A stretch of DNA of 64,000 bases from SG8-30 sp963695155 (GTDB lineage: Bacteria; Pseudomonadota; Gammaproteobacteria; Steroidobacterales; Steroidobacteraceae), in NCBI GenBank assembly GCA_963695155.1, contig CAVOGD010000003.1, positions 1-64,000 of the forward strand, written 5' to 3'. The position numbers and the translations under genes were made by a program. Below the pieces are notes generated by a model. It was given only the letters and a program-made list of their open reading frames with translations. It was not told the origin of the DNA and made no database searches. Shown one piece after another: positions 53,857 to 63,085 of this stretch. Position 1 is the stretch's first letter. Every line of letters begins with the position of its first letter.

Positions 53857-55028
53857 GTGGCGTGGCCATACTCGGCTCGACCGGCTCGATCGGGCTGAGC
53901 ACGCTGGACGTGTTGCGTCGCCATCCGGACCGCTTCCGGGTCGTGGCGCTGGCGGCGCGGGCCAGCGACGATCGGCTGCTGGAGCAATGCCTCGAATTCA
54001 GCCCCGCGGTCGCGGCGCTGGCCGATGCCGAAGCGGCCGGGCGGCTCGCCGCGGCGGTGCGGCGCCACGGGCTCGCGACGCGGGTGCTGGCGGGCCCGGC
54101 GGGTCTCGCCGAGGCGGCCGCCTGGCCCGACGCCCGGCACGTCGTGGCGGCCATCGTGGGCGCCATCGGGCTGGAACCTACGCTGGCGGCGGCACGGGCC
54201 GGCAAGCGGCTGCTGCTGGCCAACAAGGAGGCGCTGGTGTGCGCCGGCCAGCTGCTGATGGAGACGGTGGCCGCGTCCGGTGCGGAGCTGGTGCCCGTCG
54301 ACAGCGAACACAATGCGGTCTTCCAGTGCCTGCCGCAGGCGGCTCCCGGCCGGCTGCCGCCAGGCGTGCGCCGCATCCTGCTGACCGCGTCCGGCGGCCC
54401 GTTCCGCGCGTGGCCGGCGGCTGCGCTGGCCGACGTCACGCCGCAGCAGGCCATCGCGCACCCGAACTGGCAGATGGGCCCGAAGATCTCGGTGGACTCG
54501 GCGACGCTCATGAACAAGGGCCTGGAACTGGTGGAGGCCTGCTGGCTGTTCGGCGTGGCGCCGGCGCAGGTCGACGTCGTGGTCCATCCGCAGAGCATCG
54601 TGCACTCGCTGGTCGAGTACGCGGACGGTTCGGTGCTCGCGCAACTCGGCAACCCGGACATGCGCACGCCCATCGCGCATGCGCTGGGCTGGCCGGACCG
54701 GCTCCAATCCGGTGTAAAATCACTGGATTTGGTGCAGCTGGGCCAGCTCACGTTCGAGGCGCCCGATCTGCAGCGGTTTCCGTGCCTGCGGCTGGCCCGC
54801 GAGGCGGCCGAGGCCGGCGACACCGCGCCGGCCGTGCTGAACGCCGCCAACGAGGTGGCGGTCGCGGCTTTTCTGGGGCGGCGGTTGAACTTTACGGGCA
54901 TTGCGAGGGTCATCGAGCAGGTGTTGCAGCGGCATCAGACCACGCGCGTGACCAGCCTCGAGGTGGCCCTCGAGGCCGATGCGTGGGCGCGCCGCGCCGC
55001 CGCGGCGGTCCTGGCGGAGGCGGCGTGA
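53853..55028 (+). CDS. dxr: 1-deoxy-D-xylulose 5-phosphate reductoisomerase
   Basis: A 391-residue NADPH enzyme of the MEP isoprenoid pathway. VAILGSTGSIGLSTLDVLRR binds NADPH; KRLLLANKEALVCAGQLLME, VPVDSEHNAVFQCLP and LTASGGPFRAWPAAAL are the metal and substrate segments; HPNWQMGPKISVDSATLMNK is the signature. The start GTG 53853 overlaps the cdsA stop (GTGA); GTG 53862 is another choice. Confidence 0.95.
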   Translation: MSGVAILGSTGSIGLSTLDVLRRHPDRFRVVALAARASDDRLLEQCLEFSPAVAALADAEAAGRLAAAVRRHGLATRVLAGPAGLAEAAAWPDARHVVAAIVGAIGLEPTLAAARAGKRLLLANKEALVCAGQLLMETVAASGAELVPVDSEHNAVFQCLPQAAPGRLPPGVRRILLTASGGPFRAWPAAALADVTPQQAIAHPNWQMGPKISVDSATLMNKGLELVEACWLFGVAPAQVDVVVHPQSIVHSLVEYADGSVLAQLGNPDMRTPIAHALGWPDRLQSGVKSLDLVQLGQLTFEAPDLQRFPCLRLAREAAEAGDTAPAVLNAANEVAVAAFLGRRLNFTGIARVIEQVLQRHQTTRVTSLEVALEADAWARRAAAAVLAEAA

Positions 55029-56401
55029 TCCAGTCGGTGCTCATCCCCCTGCTGGCCTTCGTGGTCGCGATCGGCGTGCTGGTGACGGTGCACGAGTTCG
55101 GGCACTACTGGGTCGCCAGGAGGCTGGGCTTCAAGGTGCTGCGCTTCTCGATCGGCTTCGGGCGCCCCCTGTGGAAGCGCCTCGGCAAGGCGCCGGATCA
55201 CGTCGAATACGTCATCGCCGCGGTGCCGCTGGGCGGCTACGTGAAGATGCTGGACGAACGCGAGGGCCCGGTGCAGCCGGGCGACGCGGCGCGCGCCTTC
55301 CAGAACCGCCCGCCGCTGGCGCGCATCGCCGTGCTGCTGGCCGGGCCGGGATTCAACTTCGCGTTCGCGCTGGTGGCCTTCTGGGCGCTGTTCATCCACG
55401 GCGTGCCCGGACTCAAGCCGGTGATCGGCGAGGTCACCACCGGCTCGCTGGCGGCCACGGCCGGCCTGGCCCGCGACGACACGGTGCTGGCCGTCTCCGG
55501 CCGGGCCGTGCAGACGCGCGAGGCGGCGGTGCTGGGCATGCTGGACGCGCTGGTCGCCACCGGCGAGGTGCCGCTGACCGTACGCGGGGCCGAGGGACGC
55601 GAGCGCGCCTTCACGCTGGCCGTGCCCGAGGGACAGCGCCGCGAACTGACCGAACCCGGCGCGCTGATGCGCGGCCTCGGCTTCGCGTTCTGGTACCCGC
55701 GCCTGCCCGTCGTGGTCGGCAGCCTGGTCGCGGGCGGCGCGGCCGAGGCAGCCGGGCTGCAGGTCGGCGACCGGATCACGGCCGTGGACGGCGAAGCGGT
55801 CGAGGACTTCGCGCGCTTCGTGGACATCGTGCGCGCCCGCGCGGGGCAGACGATCGAGCTGGAATTGCGGCGCGACGGCAGCCTGCGGCGGCTGGCCGTC
55901 GACGTACGCGCCGAGCAGGAAGACGGCGTGACCGTCGGCCGCATCGGCATGGCGCCCGGCGGCAGCGTCTCGTTCCCCGGGTGGATGCGCACCGAGCAAC
56001 GCTACGGGCCGCTGGCTGCGCTGCCCCCGGCCGTCGCCGAGACCTGGTCGAAGACCGCCCTGACGGTCAAGTTCCTGTGGCGCATGGTCACCGGCGACGT
56101 ATCCACCAAGAACATCTCGGGGCCGATCAACATCGCCCAGTATGCGGGCCTGTCGGCGCTGGGCGGGCTGTCGTACTTCCTCGGCTTCCTGGCGCTGGTC
56201 AGCATCTCGCTGGGCGTCCTGAACCTGCTGCCGGTGCCGATCCTCGACGGCGGCCAGATCGTCTTCCAGCTCGTCGAGATCATCAAGGGCAGCCCGCTGT
56301 CGGACCAGGCGCAGCTGCTGGGACAGAAGGTGGGCATCGCCTTGCTGGTCGCGCTGATGGGGTTCGCCTTCTACAACGACATCGCGCGCCTCATCGGCTA
56401 G
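55025..56401 (+). CDS. rseP: Site-2 protease RseP
   Basis: A 458-residue intramembrane zinc protease that cuts anti-sigmaE and other signal peptides. VLVTVHEFGHYWVARR holds the zinc HExxH, and VLNLLPVPILDGGQIVFQLV the LDG motif with the third ligand. Two PDZ domains lie between (VPGLKPVIGEVTTGSLAATA and LPVVVGSLVAGGAAEAAGLQ). The GTG at 55025 overlaps the dxr stop. bamA follows. Confidence 0.95.
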   Translation: MIQSVLIPLLAFVVAIGVLVTVHEFGHYWVARRLGFKVLRFSIGFGRPLWKRLGKAPDHVEYVIAAVPLGGYVKMLDEREGPVQPGDAARAFQNRPPLARIAVLLAGPGFNFAFALVAFWALFIHGVPGLKPVIGEVTTGSLAATAGLARDDTVLAVSGRAVQTREAAVLGMLDALVATGEVPLTVRGAEGRERAFTLAVPEGQRRELTEPGALMRGLGFAFWYPRLPVVVGSLVAGGAAEAAGLQVGDRITAVDGEAVEDFARFVDIVRARAGQTIELELRRDGSLRRLAVDVRAEQEDGVTVGRIGMAPGGSVSFPGWMRTEQRYGPLAALPPAVAETWSKTALTVKFLWRMVTGDVSTKNISGPINIAQYAGLSALGGLSYFLGFLALVSISLGVLNLLPVPILDGGQIVFQLVEIIKGSPLSDQAQLLGQKVGIALLVALMGFAFYNDIARLIG

Positions 56402-56425
56402 CGGCGACCGGGGGAATTCAAGTCC

Positions 56426-58861
56426 ATGCTACGCAGGCTCATCGGCACCATACTGCTCGCGCACGCCCCGGCGGCCGCGCTGGGCCAGGCGGCGGGCGAC
56501 TTCGTCGTCAGCGACATCAAGGTCGAGGGACTGCAGCGCATCTCCGAGGGCACGGTCTACAACTACCTGCCCGTCAACATCGGCGACCGCCTCGACGGGC
56601 GCCGCGAGCAGGAGGCGATCCGTGCGCTGTTCGCGACCGGGTTCTTCCGCGACATCGAGCTGCGGCGCGACGGCGAGACGCTGGTCGTGGTGGTGCTCGA
56701 GCGCCCGTCCATCGAGAGCTTCACGATCCAGGGCAACAAGGACATCAAGACCGAGGACCTGACGCGCTCGCTGAAGAACGTGGGACTCGCGCAGGGCCGC
56801 ACCTTCGACCGCTCCGTGCTGGAGGAGGTCAAGAGCTACCTCACCGACCAGTACTTCAGCCGCGGCAAGTACGCCGTCAAGGTGGACACTTCCGTCGAGG
56901 AGGTGCCGGGCAACAAGGTCAAGGTCAGCATCGACGTCGTCGAGGGCAAGCGCGCCCGCATCCGCCAGATCAACATCGTCGGCAATACGGTGTTCGACGA
57001 CGACACGCTGCGCGATGAGTTCGAGCTGCGCATGCCGAACTGGCTGTCATGGTACCGGCAGGACGATCGCTACTCGCGCGAGACGCTGCAGGGCGACATC
57101 GAGAAGCTGACCTCGTACTACCAGGACCGGGGTTACGCCGCCTTCGACGTCGAGTCGACGCAGGTCGCGATCGCGCCGGAGAAGGACGACATCTTCATCA
57201 CGATCAACGTGCGCGAGGGGGGCGTCTACAAGGTGGGCGAGGTGCGGGTCGCGGGCCGCATGGTCGTCCCCGAGGAGCACCTCAAGCAGCTGCTGCTGCT
57301 GCAGCCGGGCGACAGCTACTCGCGCAAGACGATCACCCAGACGCAGGAGCTGATGGCGATGCGACTGGGCCTGGACGGCTACGCCTTCGCCAAGATCGAG
57401 CCCGTGCAGCAGGAGAACGAGGACCTCGAGTCCATGGACGTGACGTTCTTCGTGGATCCGGGCAACCGCGCCTACGTGCGGCGGGTCGAGTTCGAGAACA
57501 CCAGCGCCATCGACGACGAGGTGCTGCGGCGCGAGCTGCGGCAGCTGGAGGGCGCGTACCTGTCGAACGCGCTGGTGGAGCGCTCCAAGGAGCGCATCGC
57601 GCGGCTGCCGTACATCGAGAAGGTCGAGTTCGAGACCCGTCCGGTGCCGGGGACCCCCGACCTGGTGGACGTCGAGTTCGACGTCAAGGAGGGGCTGCCC
57701 GGCCAGTTCAGCGGCGGCATCGGCTATTCCGAATCGCAGTCCTTCATGCTGAACGGCAGCTTCGTGCACTCGAACTTCATGGGCTCCGGCCAACGCCTGG
57801 CGGTGGAGACGGCCGGCGGACGGTATGCGCAGGTCTATTCCTTCTCGCACACCGACCCGTACACCAACATCGACGGCGTGGCGCGCACCTTCGGCCTGCA
57901 ATACCGCGACGTCACGCAGTTCGTGTCGGCGGCGTCGGACTTCTCGACCGAGACCATGTCCGGCACGCTCGAGTTCGGTTACCCGATCACCGAGTACCAG
58001 GCCGTGCGGTTCGGCCTGGTCGCGCAGCGGTCGGACCTGATCACCAGCGAGTTCGGCAGCGCCCGCGAGGCGGTCGACTGGGTGCGCAACAACGGCAACC
58101 CTTACACCCGCAGCCTCGTGCAGCAGAGCTTCGACCCGTTCACGGGCGCGCCCATCGACATCACGACGACCTTGTACGGCACGAAGTTCGATACGCTGGA
58201 AGCGCTGATCGGCTGGTCCTACGACACCCGCAACCGCGCGCTGTTCGCCACCCGCGGCACGCGCCATTCGCTGAGCCTCACGGCGGCCGTGCCGGGCAGC
58301 GGCATCGAGTACTACGTCTTCAGCTATGAGGGCCTGAAGCTCGTGCCCCTCTACAAGCAGTGGACGCTGGCGCTGAGCGCGGAAGTGGCCTACGGCGACG
58401 CGCTGGGCAAGGACACGACCGCGCTGCCGCCGTTCCGGCAGTTCTACGCCGGCGGACCGGAGACGGTGCGCAGCTACCGCGAGAGCCGCCTCGGCCCGAA
58501 GGACAGCTTCGGCAACCCCTATGGCGGCAACATGAAGGTCATCGGCCGGGCCGAGCTGCTGTTCCCGGTACCGGACAAGTGGCGGGCCAGCACCCGCATC
58601 AGCGCGTTCTACGACATCGGCAACGTCTTCTCGCAGGGCATGGGCATCAACTTCGTCGGTCGCGACGGCGTCACCCCGGTGGACTACGAGTTCGACTACA
58701 ATGAGCTGAGGCAGTCGGCGGGTTTGGCCGTGCAGTGGCTGGCGCCGCTCGGCATATTCCGCTTCAGCTACGGCATCGCGCTCAACCCCAAGAAGGGCGA
58801 TGCGGTGCTCTATCCGGACGAGACCGAGGGCTTCCAGTTCACCATTGGTTCGGCTTTTTGA
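56426..58861 (+). CDS. bamA: Outer-membrane protein assembly factor BamA
   Basis: An 811-residue outer-membrane protein: a signal sequence, five POTRA domains (for instance VSDIKVEGLQRISEGTVYNY, SFTIQGNKDIKTEDLTRSLK and AYVRRVEFENTSAIDDEVLR), then a 16-strand barrel with the loop-6 motif (V/I)RGF-type region and a C-terminal FTIGSAF ending in Phe. It inserts and folds barrel proteins such as the porin. The start is ATG 56426 with GGGGGAAT before it. No frame break over 2.4 kb. Confidence 0.96.
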   Translation: MLRRLIGTILLAHAPAAALGQAAGDFVVSDIKVEGLQRISEGTVYNYLPVNIGDRLDGRREQEAIRALFATGFFRDIELRRDGETLVVVVLERPSIESFTIQGNKDIKTEDLTRSLKNVGLAQGRTFDRSVLEEVKSYLTDQYFSRGKYAVKVDTSVEEVPGNKVKVSIDVVEGKRARIRQINIVGNTVFDDDTLRDEFELRMPNWLSWYRQDDRYSRETLQGDIEKLTSYYQDRGYAAFDVESTQVAIAPEKDDIFITINVREGGVYKVGEVRVAGRMVVPEEHLKQLLLLQPGDSYSRKTITQTQELMAMRLGLDGYAFAKIEPVQQENEDLESMDVTFFVDPGNRAYVRRVEFENTSAIDDEVLRRELRQLEGAYLSNALVERSKERIARLPYIEKVEFETRPVPGTPDLVDVEFDVKEGLPGQFSGGIGYSESQSFMLNGSFVHSNFMGSGQRLAVETAGGRYAQVYSFSHTDPYTNIDGVARTFGLQYRDVTQFVSAASDFSTETMSGTLEFGYPITEYQAVRFGLVAQRSDLITSEFGSAREAVDWVRNNGNPYTRSLVQQSFDPFTGAPIDITTTLYGTKFDTLEALIGWSYDTRNRALFATRGTRHSLSLTAAVPGSGIEYYVFSYEGLKLVPLYKQWTLALSAEVAYGDALGKDTTALPPFRQFYAGGPETVRSYRESRLGPKDSFGNPYGGNMKVIGRAELLFPVPDKWRASTRISAFYDIGNVFSQGMGINFVGRDGVTPVDYEFDYNELRQSAGLAVQWLAPLGIFRFSYGIALNPKKGDAVLYPDETEGFQFTIGSAF

Positions 58862-58874
58862 GGAAACGCAACGC

Positions 58875-59399
58875 ATGTCAACGATGATCAGACAGATCCT
58901 GCTGGCCACCGCCGTCGCCGCCGTGGCGCTGGTCCCGGCCGTCGCCGCGGCGCAGCAGGCCAAGATCGGCTTCGTCAACACGGCCAAGCTGCTCGAGGAG
59001 TCGCCGCAGGCCCGCGCCGCGCAGCAGCTGCTGGAGAACGAGTTCCTGCCGCGCCAGCGCGAGCTGGCCACGCAGCAGAAGGCGCTGCAGGACAAGGAAG
59101 AGAAGCTGAAGCGCGACGCCGCCGTGATGTCCGAGGCGGATCGCGCCAAGGCCGAGCGGGAGCTGCGCGACGGGCAGCGCGACCTGTCGCGGCGCTTCAA
59201 CGAACTGCAGGAAGACGCGAACCTGCGCCGCAACGACGAATTCGGCAAGGTGCAGCGCGTGCTGCTGCAGGAAGTGCAGACCTACGCCAAGGCGAATGGC
59301 TTCGACCTCATCGTCAGTGACGGCGTGCTGTACGCAGGCGCCAGTATCGATGTCACGGCGCAGGTGGTCGCGGCGCTCAAGGCGAAGGCGCCGAAATAA
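58875..59399 (+). CDS. skp: Periplasmic chaperone Skp/OmpH
   Basis: A 174-residue protein with a signal peptide (MSTMIRQILLATAVAAVALV, cut near AAAQQ) and a coiled-coil body (ARAAQQLLENEFLPRQRELA, EEKLKRDAAVMSEADRAKAE) typical of the Skp tentacles. It carries unfolded barrel proteins to BamA, the product of the gene just upstream. Start ATG 58875, 13 bp after the bamA stop. Confidence 0.94.
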   Translation: MSTMIRQILLATAVAAVALVPAVAAAQQAKIGFVNTAKLLEESPQARAAQQLLENEFLPRQRELATQQKALQDKEEKLKRDAAVMSEADRAKAERELRDGQRDLSRRFNELQEDANLRRNDEFGKVQRVLLQEVQTYAKANGFDLIVSDGVLYAGASIDVTAQVVAALKAKAPK

Positions 59400-59426
59400 C
59401 TGGCCGGTCGCAGCGCCGGAGGCGCC

Positions 59427-60467
59427 ATGGCGACGACACTGGGCGAGCTGGCAATCCGTTTCGGGCTGGAGCTCGCCGGTGACCCCGGCACGCAGGTGAG
59501 CGGGGTCGCGACGCTGGCGGCGGCTGGCCCCGGCACGGTCGCGTTCCTGGCCAACCCGCGCTACCGGCGCTACCTGCAGGCCACGCGCGCGTCGGCCGTG
59601 GTGCTGGACGCGGCGGCGGCGGCGGATTGCCCGGTGGCGGCCCTGATCGCCGCCAACCCCTACGCGGCCTTTGCGCGCATCGCCCAGGTGCTGCATCCCG
59701 AACCGGCCGTCGAGGCCGGCATCCATCCTTCCGCGGTCATCGCTGCCGGCGCGTCGGTGGCGCCCGACGCGGCGGTCGGCGCGCAGGCCGTCATCGAGAC
59801 CGGGGTGGTGATCGGGCCGCGGGCGCTGGTCGGGCCGGGCTGCGTGGTCATGCGCGGCGCGCGCGTCGGCGCCGACACGCGGCTGGTCGCGCGGGTGACG
59901 GTGTATCCGGGCGTACAGATCGGCGCGCGCGGCGTGCTGCACGCCGGCGCCGTGCTCGGGGCGGACGGCTTCGGCTTCGCGCCGGACCGCGACGGCTTCG
60001 TCAAGGTGCCGCAGGTCGGCAACCTGCAGGTCGGCGACGACGTCGAGATCGGCGCCAACACCACGGTGGACCGCGGCGCCATCGACGACACGGTCATCGA
60101 GGACGGCGTCAAGCTGGACAACCTGGTGCAGGTCGGCCACAACGTGCGCATCGGCGCGCACACGGTGGTGGCGGGCTGCGTCGGCATCTCGGGCAGCGCG
60201 GTCATCGGCCGGCGCTGCATGATCGGCGGCGCGGTGGGCATCGTGGGCCACCTGGAGATCGGCGACGACGTCGTGGTGACGGGCTATTCGATGGTGACGC
60301 ACTCGCTCAAGGGGCCGGGCACGTATTCGTCCGGCATGCCGGCCGTGCCGACCGCCGAGTGGCGCAAGGCCGTGGCGCGCCTGCGGCGGCTGGCAGGTAT
60401 GGAGCGACGCCTCGCAGCGCTGGAGCGCGGCGGGCGCGGCGCGGACGCGGCGGAAGAAGGAAGCTGA
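59427..60467 (+). CDS. lpxD: UDP-3-O-(3-hydroxyacyl)glucosamine N-acyltransferase LpxD
   Basis: A 346-residue left-handed beta-helix acyltransferase of lipid A synthesis. The N-terminal uridine-binding domain (GVATLAAAGPGTVAFLANPR) is followed by hexapeptide repeats to about residue 320; the catalytic His is in LDNLVQVGHNVRIGAHTVVA. The start ATG 59427 is 27 bp after skp. Order lpxD-fabZ-lpxA-lpxB is canonical. Confidence 0.95.
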   Translation: MATTLGELAIRFGLELAGDPGTQVSGVATLAAAGPGTVAFLANPRYRRYLQATRASAVVLDAAAAADCPVAALIAANPYAAFARIAQVLHPEPAVEAGIHPSAVIAAGASVAPDAAVGAQAVIETGVVIGPRALVGPGCVVMRGARVGADTRLVARVTVYPGVQIGARGVLHAGAVLGADGFGFAPDRDGFVKVPQVGNLQVGDDVEIGANTTVDRGAIDDTVIEDGVKLDNLVQVGHNVRIGAHTVVAGCVGISGSAVIGRRCMIGGAVGIVGHLEIGDDVVVTGYSMVTHSLKGPGTYSSGMPAVPTAEWRKAVARLRRLAGMERRLAALERGGRGADAAEEGS

Positions 60468-60470
60468 CGG

Positions 60471-60926
60471 ATGAGCAAGGCATTCTCGATGGACGTCAAC
60501 GCGATCATGCGGCAGTTGCCGCACCGCTACCCGTTCCTGCTGGTGGACAAGGTCACGTCCTGCGTGCCGGGCAAGTCCATCGAGGCCGTCAAGAACGTCA
60601 CCGTCAACGAGCCGTACTTCACCGGGCACTTCCCGCACCGGCCGGTGATGCCGGGCGTGATGATCCTCGAGGCGCTGGCCCAGGCGGCCGGCATCCTGGC
60701 CTTCAAGACGGCCGGCGTCGTGCCCGACGAAAACAGCCGCTTCTATTTCGTGGGCATCGACCGCGCACGCTTCCGCAAGCCGGTCGAGCCGGGCGACCAG
60801 CTGGTGCTCAAGGCGACGCTGGAGCGCGCCATCCGCGGCATCTGGAAGTTCTCGACGGTCGCGGAAGTGGCCGGCGAGGAGGTGGCGTCGGCGACCATGA
60901 TGGTGGCGCCGGAGGTGCAGCCATGA
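60471..60926 (+). CDS. fabZ: 3-hydroxyacyl-ACP dehydratase FabZ
   Basis: A 151-residue hot-dog-fold dehydratase of fatty acid synthesis. LPHRYPFLLVDKV is followed by EPYFTGHFPHRPVMPGVMIL with catalytic His, and Glu in ILEALAQAAGI. It shares its substrate pool with LpxA and LpxD, hence the cluster. ATG 60471 is 3 bp after lpxD, and its stop overlaps lpxA (ATGA). Confidence 0.96.
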   Translation: MSKAFSMDVNAIMRQLPHRYPFLLVDKVTSCVPGKSIEAVKNVTVNEPYFTGHFPHRPVMPGVMILEALAQAAGILAFKTAGVVPDENSRFYFVGIDRARFRKPVEPGDQLVLKATLERAIRGIWKFSTVAEVAGEEVASATMMVAPEVQP

Positions 60927-61693
60927 TCGACCCGCGCGCGGTGGTGTCGCCGCAGGCGGAACTCGCGGCGGACGTCGAGGTGGGGCCGTTCTGCGTGATC
61001 GGGCCGCAGGTCGTGATCGGCGCCGGGACCCGCGTCGGGCCGCATGCGGTGATCAACGGGCCCACTACGATCGGGCGCGACTGCCGCGTCTACCAGTTCG
61101 CCTCCATCGGCGACGCGCCGCAGGACAAGAAGTACCAGGGCGAGCCCACCCGCCTCGAGATCGGCGACCGCAACGTGTTCCGCGAGTTCGTCACCGTGAA
61201 CCGCGGCACGGCCGGCGGACACGGCGTGACGCGCGTCGGCGACGACAACCTGTTCATGGCGTGTTCGCACGTGGCGCACGACTGCGTCGTCGGCAACCAG
61301 TGCGTCATGGCGAACTACTCGGTGCTGGCCGGGCACGTCGAGATCGGCGACTGGGTGATCCTCGCCGGCTATGCGGGGGTGCACCAGTTCTGCAAGGTGG
61401 GCGCGCACGCCTTCCTGGGCAACAACGCCGCGGTGACGCGCGACGTGCCGCCGTACGTGCTGATCGGCGGGATCCCCGCCGAGCCCAAGGGCGTCAACGT
61501 GCACGGCCTGAAGCGCCGCGGCTTCACGCCGGCGCAGATCAACAACATCAAGGCCGCCTACAAGCTGCTGTACCGCTCCGGCCTGAAGCTGGCGGAGGCC
61601 ACGCTGCAACTCGAGGCGCTGGCCCCCACCCAGCCGGAAGTCCAGCCGTTCGTGACCTTCCTGAAGGCGGCCACGCGCAGCGTGATCAGGTAG
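60923..61693 (+). CDS. lpxA: UDP-N-acetylglucosamine acyltransferase LpxA
   Basis: A 256-residue beta-helix acyltransferase, first step of lipid A synthesis. Hexapeptide repeats run to about 190, with catalytic His in ACSHVAHDCVVGNQCV; the helical C terminus starts at NVHGLKRRGFTPAQINNIKA. The start is ATG 60923. A long imperfect inverted repeat lies between it and lpxB. Confidence 0.96.
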   Translation: MIDPRAVVSPQAELAADVEVGPFCVIGPQVVIGAGTRVGPHAVINGPTTIGRDCRVYQFASIGDAPQDKKYQGEPTRLEIGDRNVFREFVTVNRGTAGGHGVTRVGDDNLFMACSHVAHDCVVGNQCVMANYSVLAGHVEIGDWVILAGYAGVHQFCKVGAHAFLGNNAAVTRDVPPYVLIGGIPAEPKGVNVHGLKRRGFTPAQINNIKAAYKLLYRSGLKLAEATLQLEALAPTQPEVQPFVTFLKAATRSVIR

Positions 61694-61695
61694 TG

Positions 61696-61775
61696 AGTCG
61701 TGAGTTGTGAGCCGTCAGAGATGAAATCCGCGAGAGCTCTATCTTGCGGCTCACGGCTCACGGCTCACTGCTCAC
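61696..61775. repeat. Imperfect inverted repeat of GTGAGCC-type heptamers between lpxA and lpxB
   Basis: GTGAGTCGTGAGTTGTGAGCCGTC (left) and CGGCTCACGGCTCACGGCTCACTGCTCAC (right) pair with a few mismatches around a 30-base loop. It is unrelated to the REP core and found only here. Confidence 0.75.
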
Positions 61776-61788
61776 TTTTCCCGCGGCG

Positions 61789-62949
61789 ATGACAACGCCC
61801 GCGCGCGCCCTACGCATCGGCATCGTCGCGGGCGAGACCTCGGGCGACAACCTGGGCGCGGCGCTGATCCTGGCGCTCCGGGAAACCCACCCCGACGCGC
61901 AGTTCTTCGGCATCGCCGGTCCGCGCATGGTGGCGGCCGGGTGCGAGCAGTGGGAACCCGCCGAGTCGCTGGCCGTGATGGGCCTGTTCGAGGTGCTCAC
62001 GCACCTGCCGCGGCTGCTGGCGCTGCGGCGCCGTGCGCGGTCGCGCATGATCGCGGCGCGGCCCGACCTGTTCATCGGCGTGGACGCGCCGGAATTCAAC
62101 CTGAACTTCGCGCCGGCGCTGCACGCGGCGGGCATCCGCACGGTGCAGTACGTCAGCCCGCAGGTCTGGGCTTGGCGGCCGGGGCGCGTGGTGCGCATGG
62201 CGCGGTTCCTCGACCTGGTGCTGTGCCTGCTGCCTTTCGAACAGCGCTTCTACGATGAGCACGGGCTGGCCGCCGAGTTCGTGGGCCACCCGCTGGCCGA
62301 CCAGCTGCCGCTCGAGCCGGACCGGGCCGCCGCCCGCGCGGCGCTGGGCTTGCCCGCGTCGGGCGCGGTCGTGGCGGTGCTGCCGGGCAGCCGGCGCGGC
62401 GAGGTGGCGCGGCTGGCCGCCGATTTCGCGGGCGCGGTGGCCTGGCTCGCCGCGCGGCGGCCGGGGCTGCGCTTCGTGGCGCCCATGGCCAGCGCCGCAG
62501 CGCGCGAGGTGTTCCGCGCAGCGCTGGCCAGGCAGGCGCCGCGCGTAGCGGTGGAGCTGCTCGATGGCGGCTCGCCGGTGGCCCTGACGGCCGCGGACGT
62601 GGTGCTGGTGGCCTCGGGCACCGCGACGCTGGAGACGCTGCTGTGCAAGCGGCCCATGGTCGTGGCCTACCGGCTCGGCCCCGCGACGGCCTGGCTGATC
62701 CGCAGCCTTCGGCCTGATGAAGGCGCCGTACTTCTCGCAGCCGAACCTGCTGGCGGGCCGCCAGGTCGTGCCGGAGCTGCTGCAGGGCGACGTCACGCCG
62801 CAGCGGCTGGGCGAGGAACTGCTGCACTGGCTCGATCACCCCGCCGAGTGCAGCGCGCTGGCGCGGCGGTTCACGGAGATCCACCGGCAATTGCGCCGCG
62901 ACGCCAGCGAGCGCGCCGCGCAGGCCGTGCTGCGGTTGCTGGGAGAGGA
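61789..62949 (+). CDS. lpxB: Lipid A disaccharide synthase LpxB (one +1 break; no stop before rnhB)
   Basis: A 385-residue glycosyltransferase. RIGIVAGETSGDNLGAALIL, FFGIAGPRMVAAGCEQWEPA, YVSPQVWAWRPGRVVRMARF, LPFEQRFYDEHGLAAEFVGHP and VLPGSRRGEVARLAADFAGA are all LpxB signatures. An extra T at about 62707 (AGCCT[T]CGGCCTG) breaks the gene in LIRRLGL-MKAPYFSQPNLLAG. The natural end is about ...AAQAVLRLLGEEG; there is no stop codon there, and the frame goes through a REP into rnhB, so the two genes read as one. The end given here is the end of homology. The start ATG 61789 follows an inverted repeat. Confidence 0.88.
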
Positions 62950-63050
62950 GGGGTCGACCCGGGGTCAGACCCCGGAGGGCAGACTGCAGGGTCAGACCCC
63001 AGGGCGCGGACGGGCACGGAGTCTGACCCCTCTGGGGTCTGACTCCTCCG
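62946..63050. repeat. REP cluster read through between lpxB and rnhB
   Basis: Four units, partly decayed (GGGGTCGACCCGGGGTCAGACCCC, GGGTCAGACCCC, GAGTCTGACCCC, GGGGTCTGACTCC). All are in a frame without stops, so lpxB and rnhB read together. It is the only REP inside the 48.9-64 kb operon. Confidence 0.88.
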
Positions 63051-63085
63051 AACCACTGGCCATGGCACCGCGCTTCCAAAGGAAG

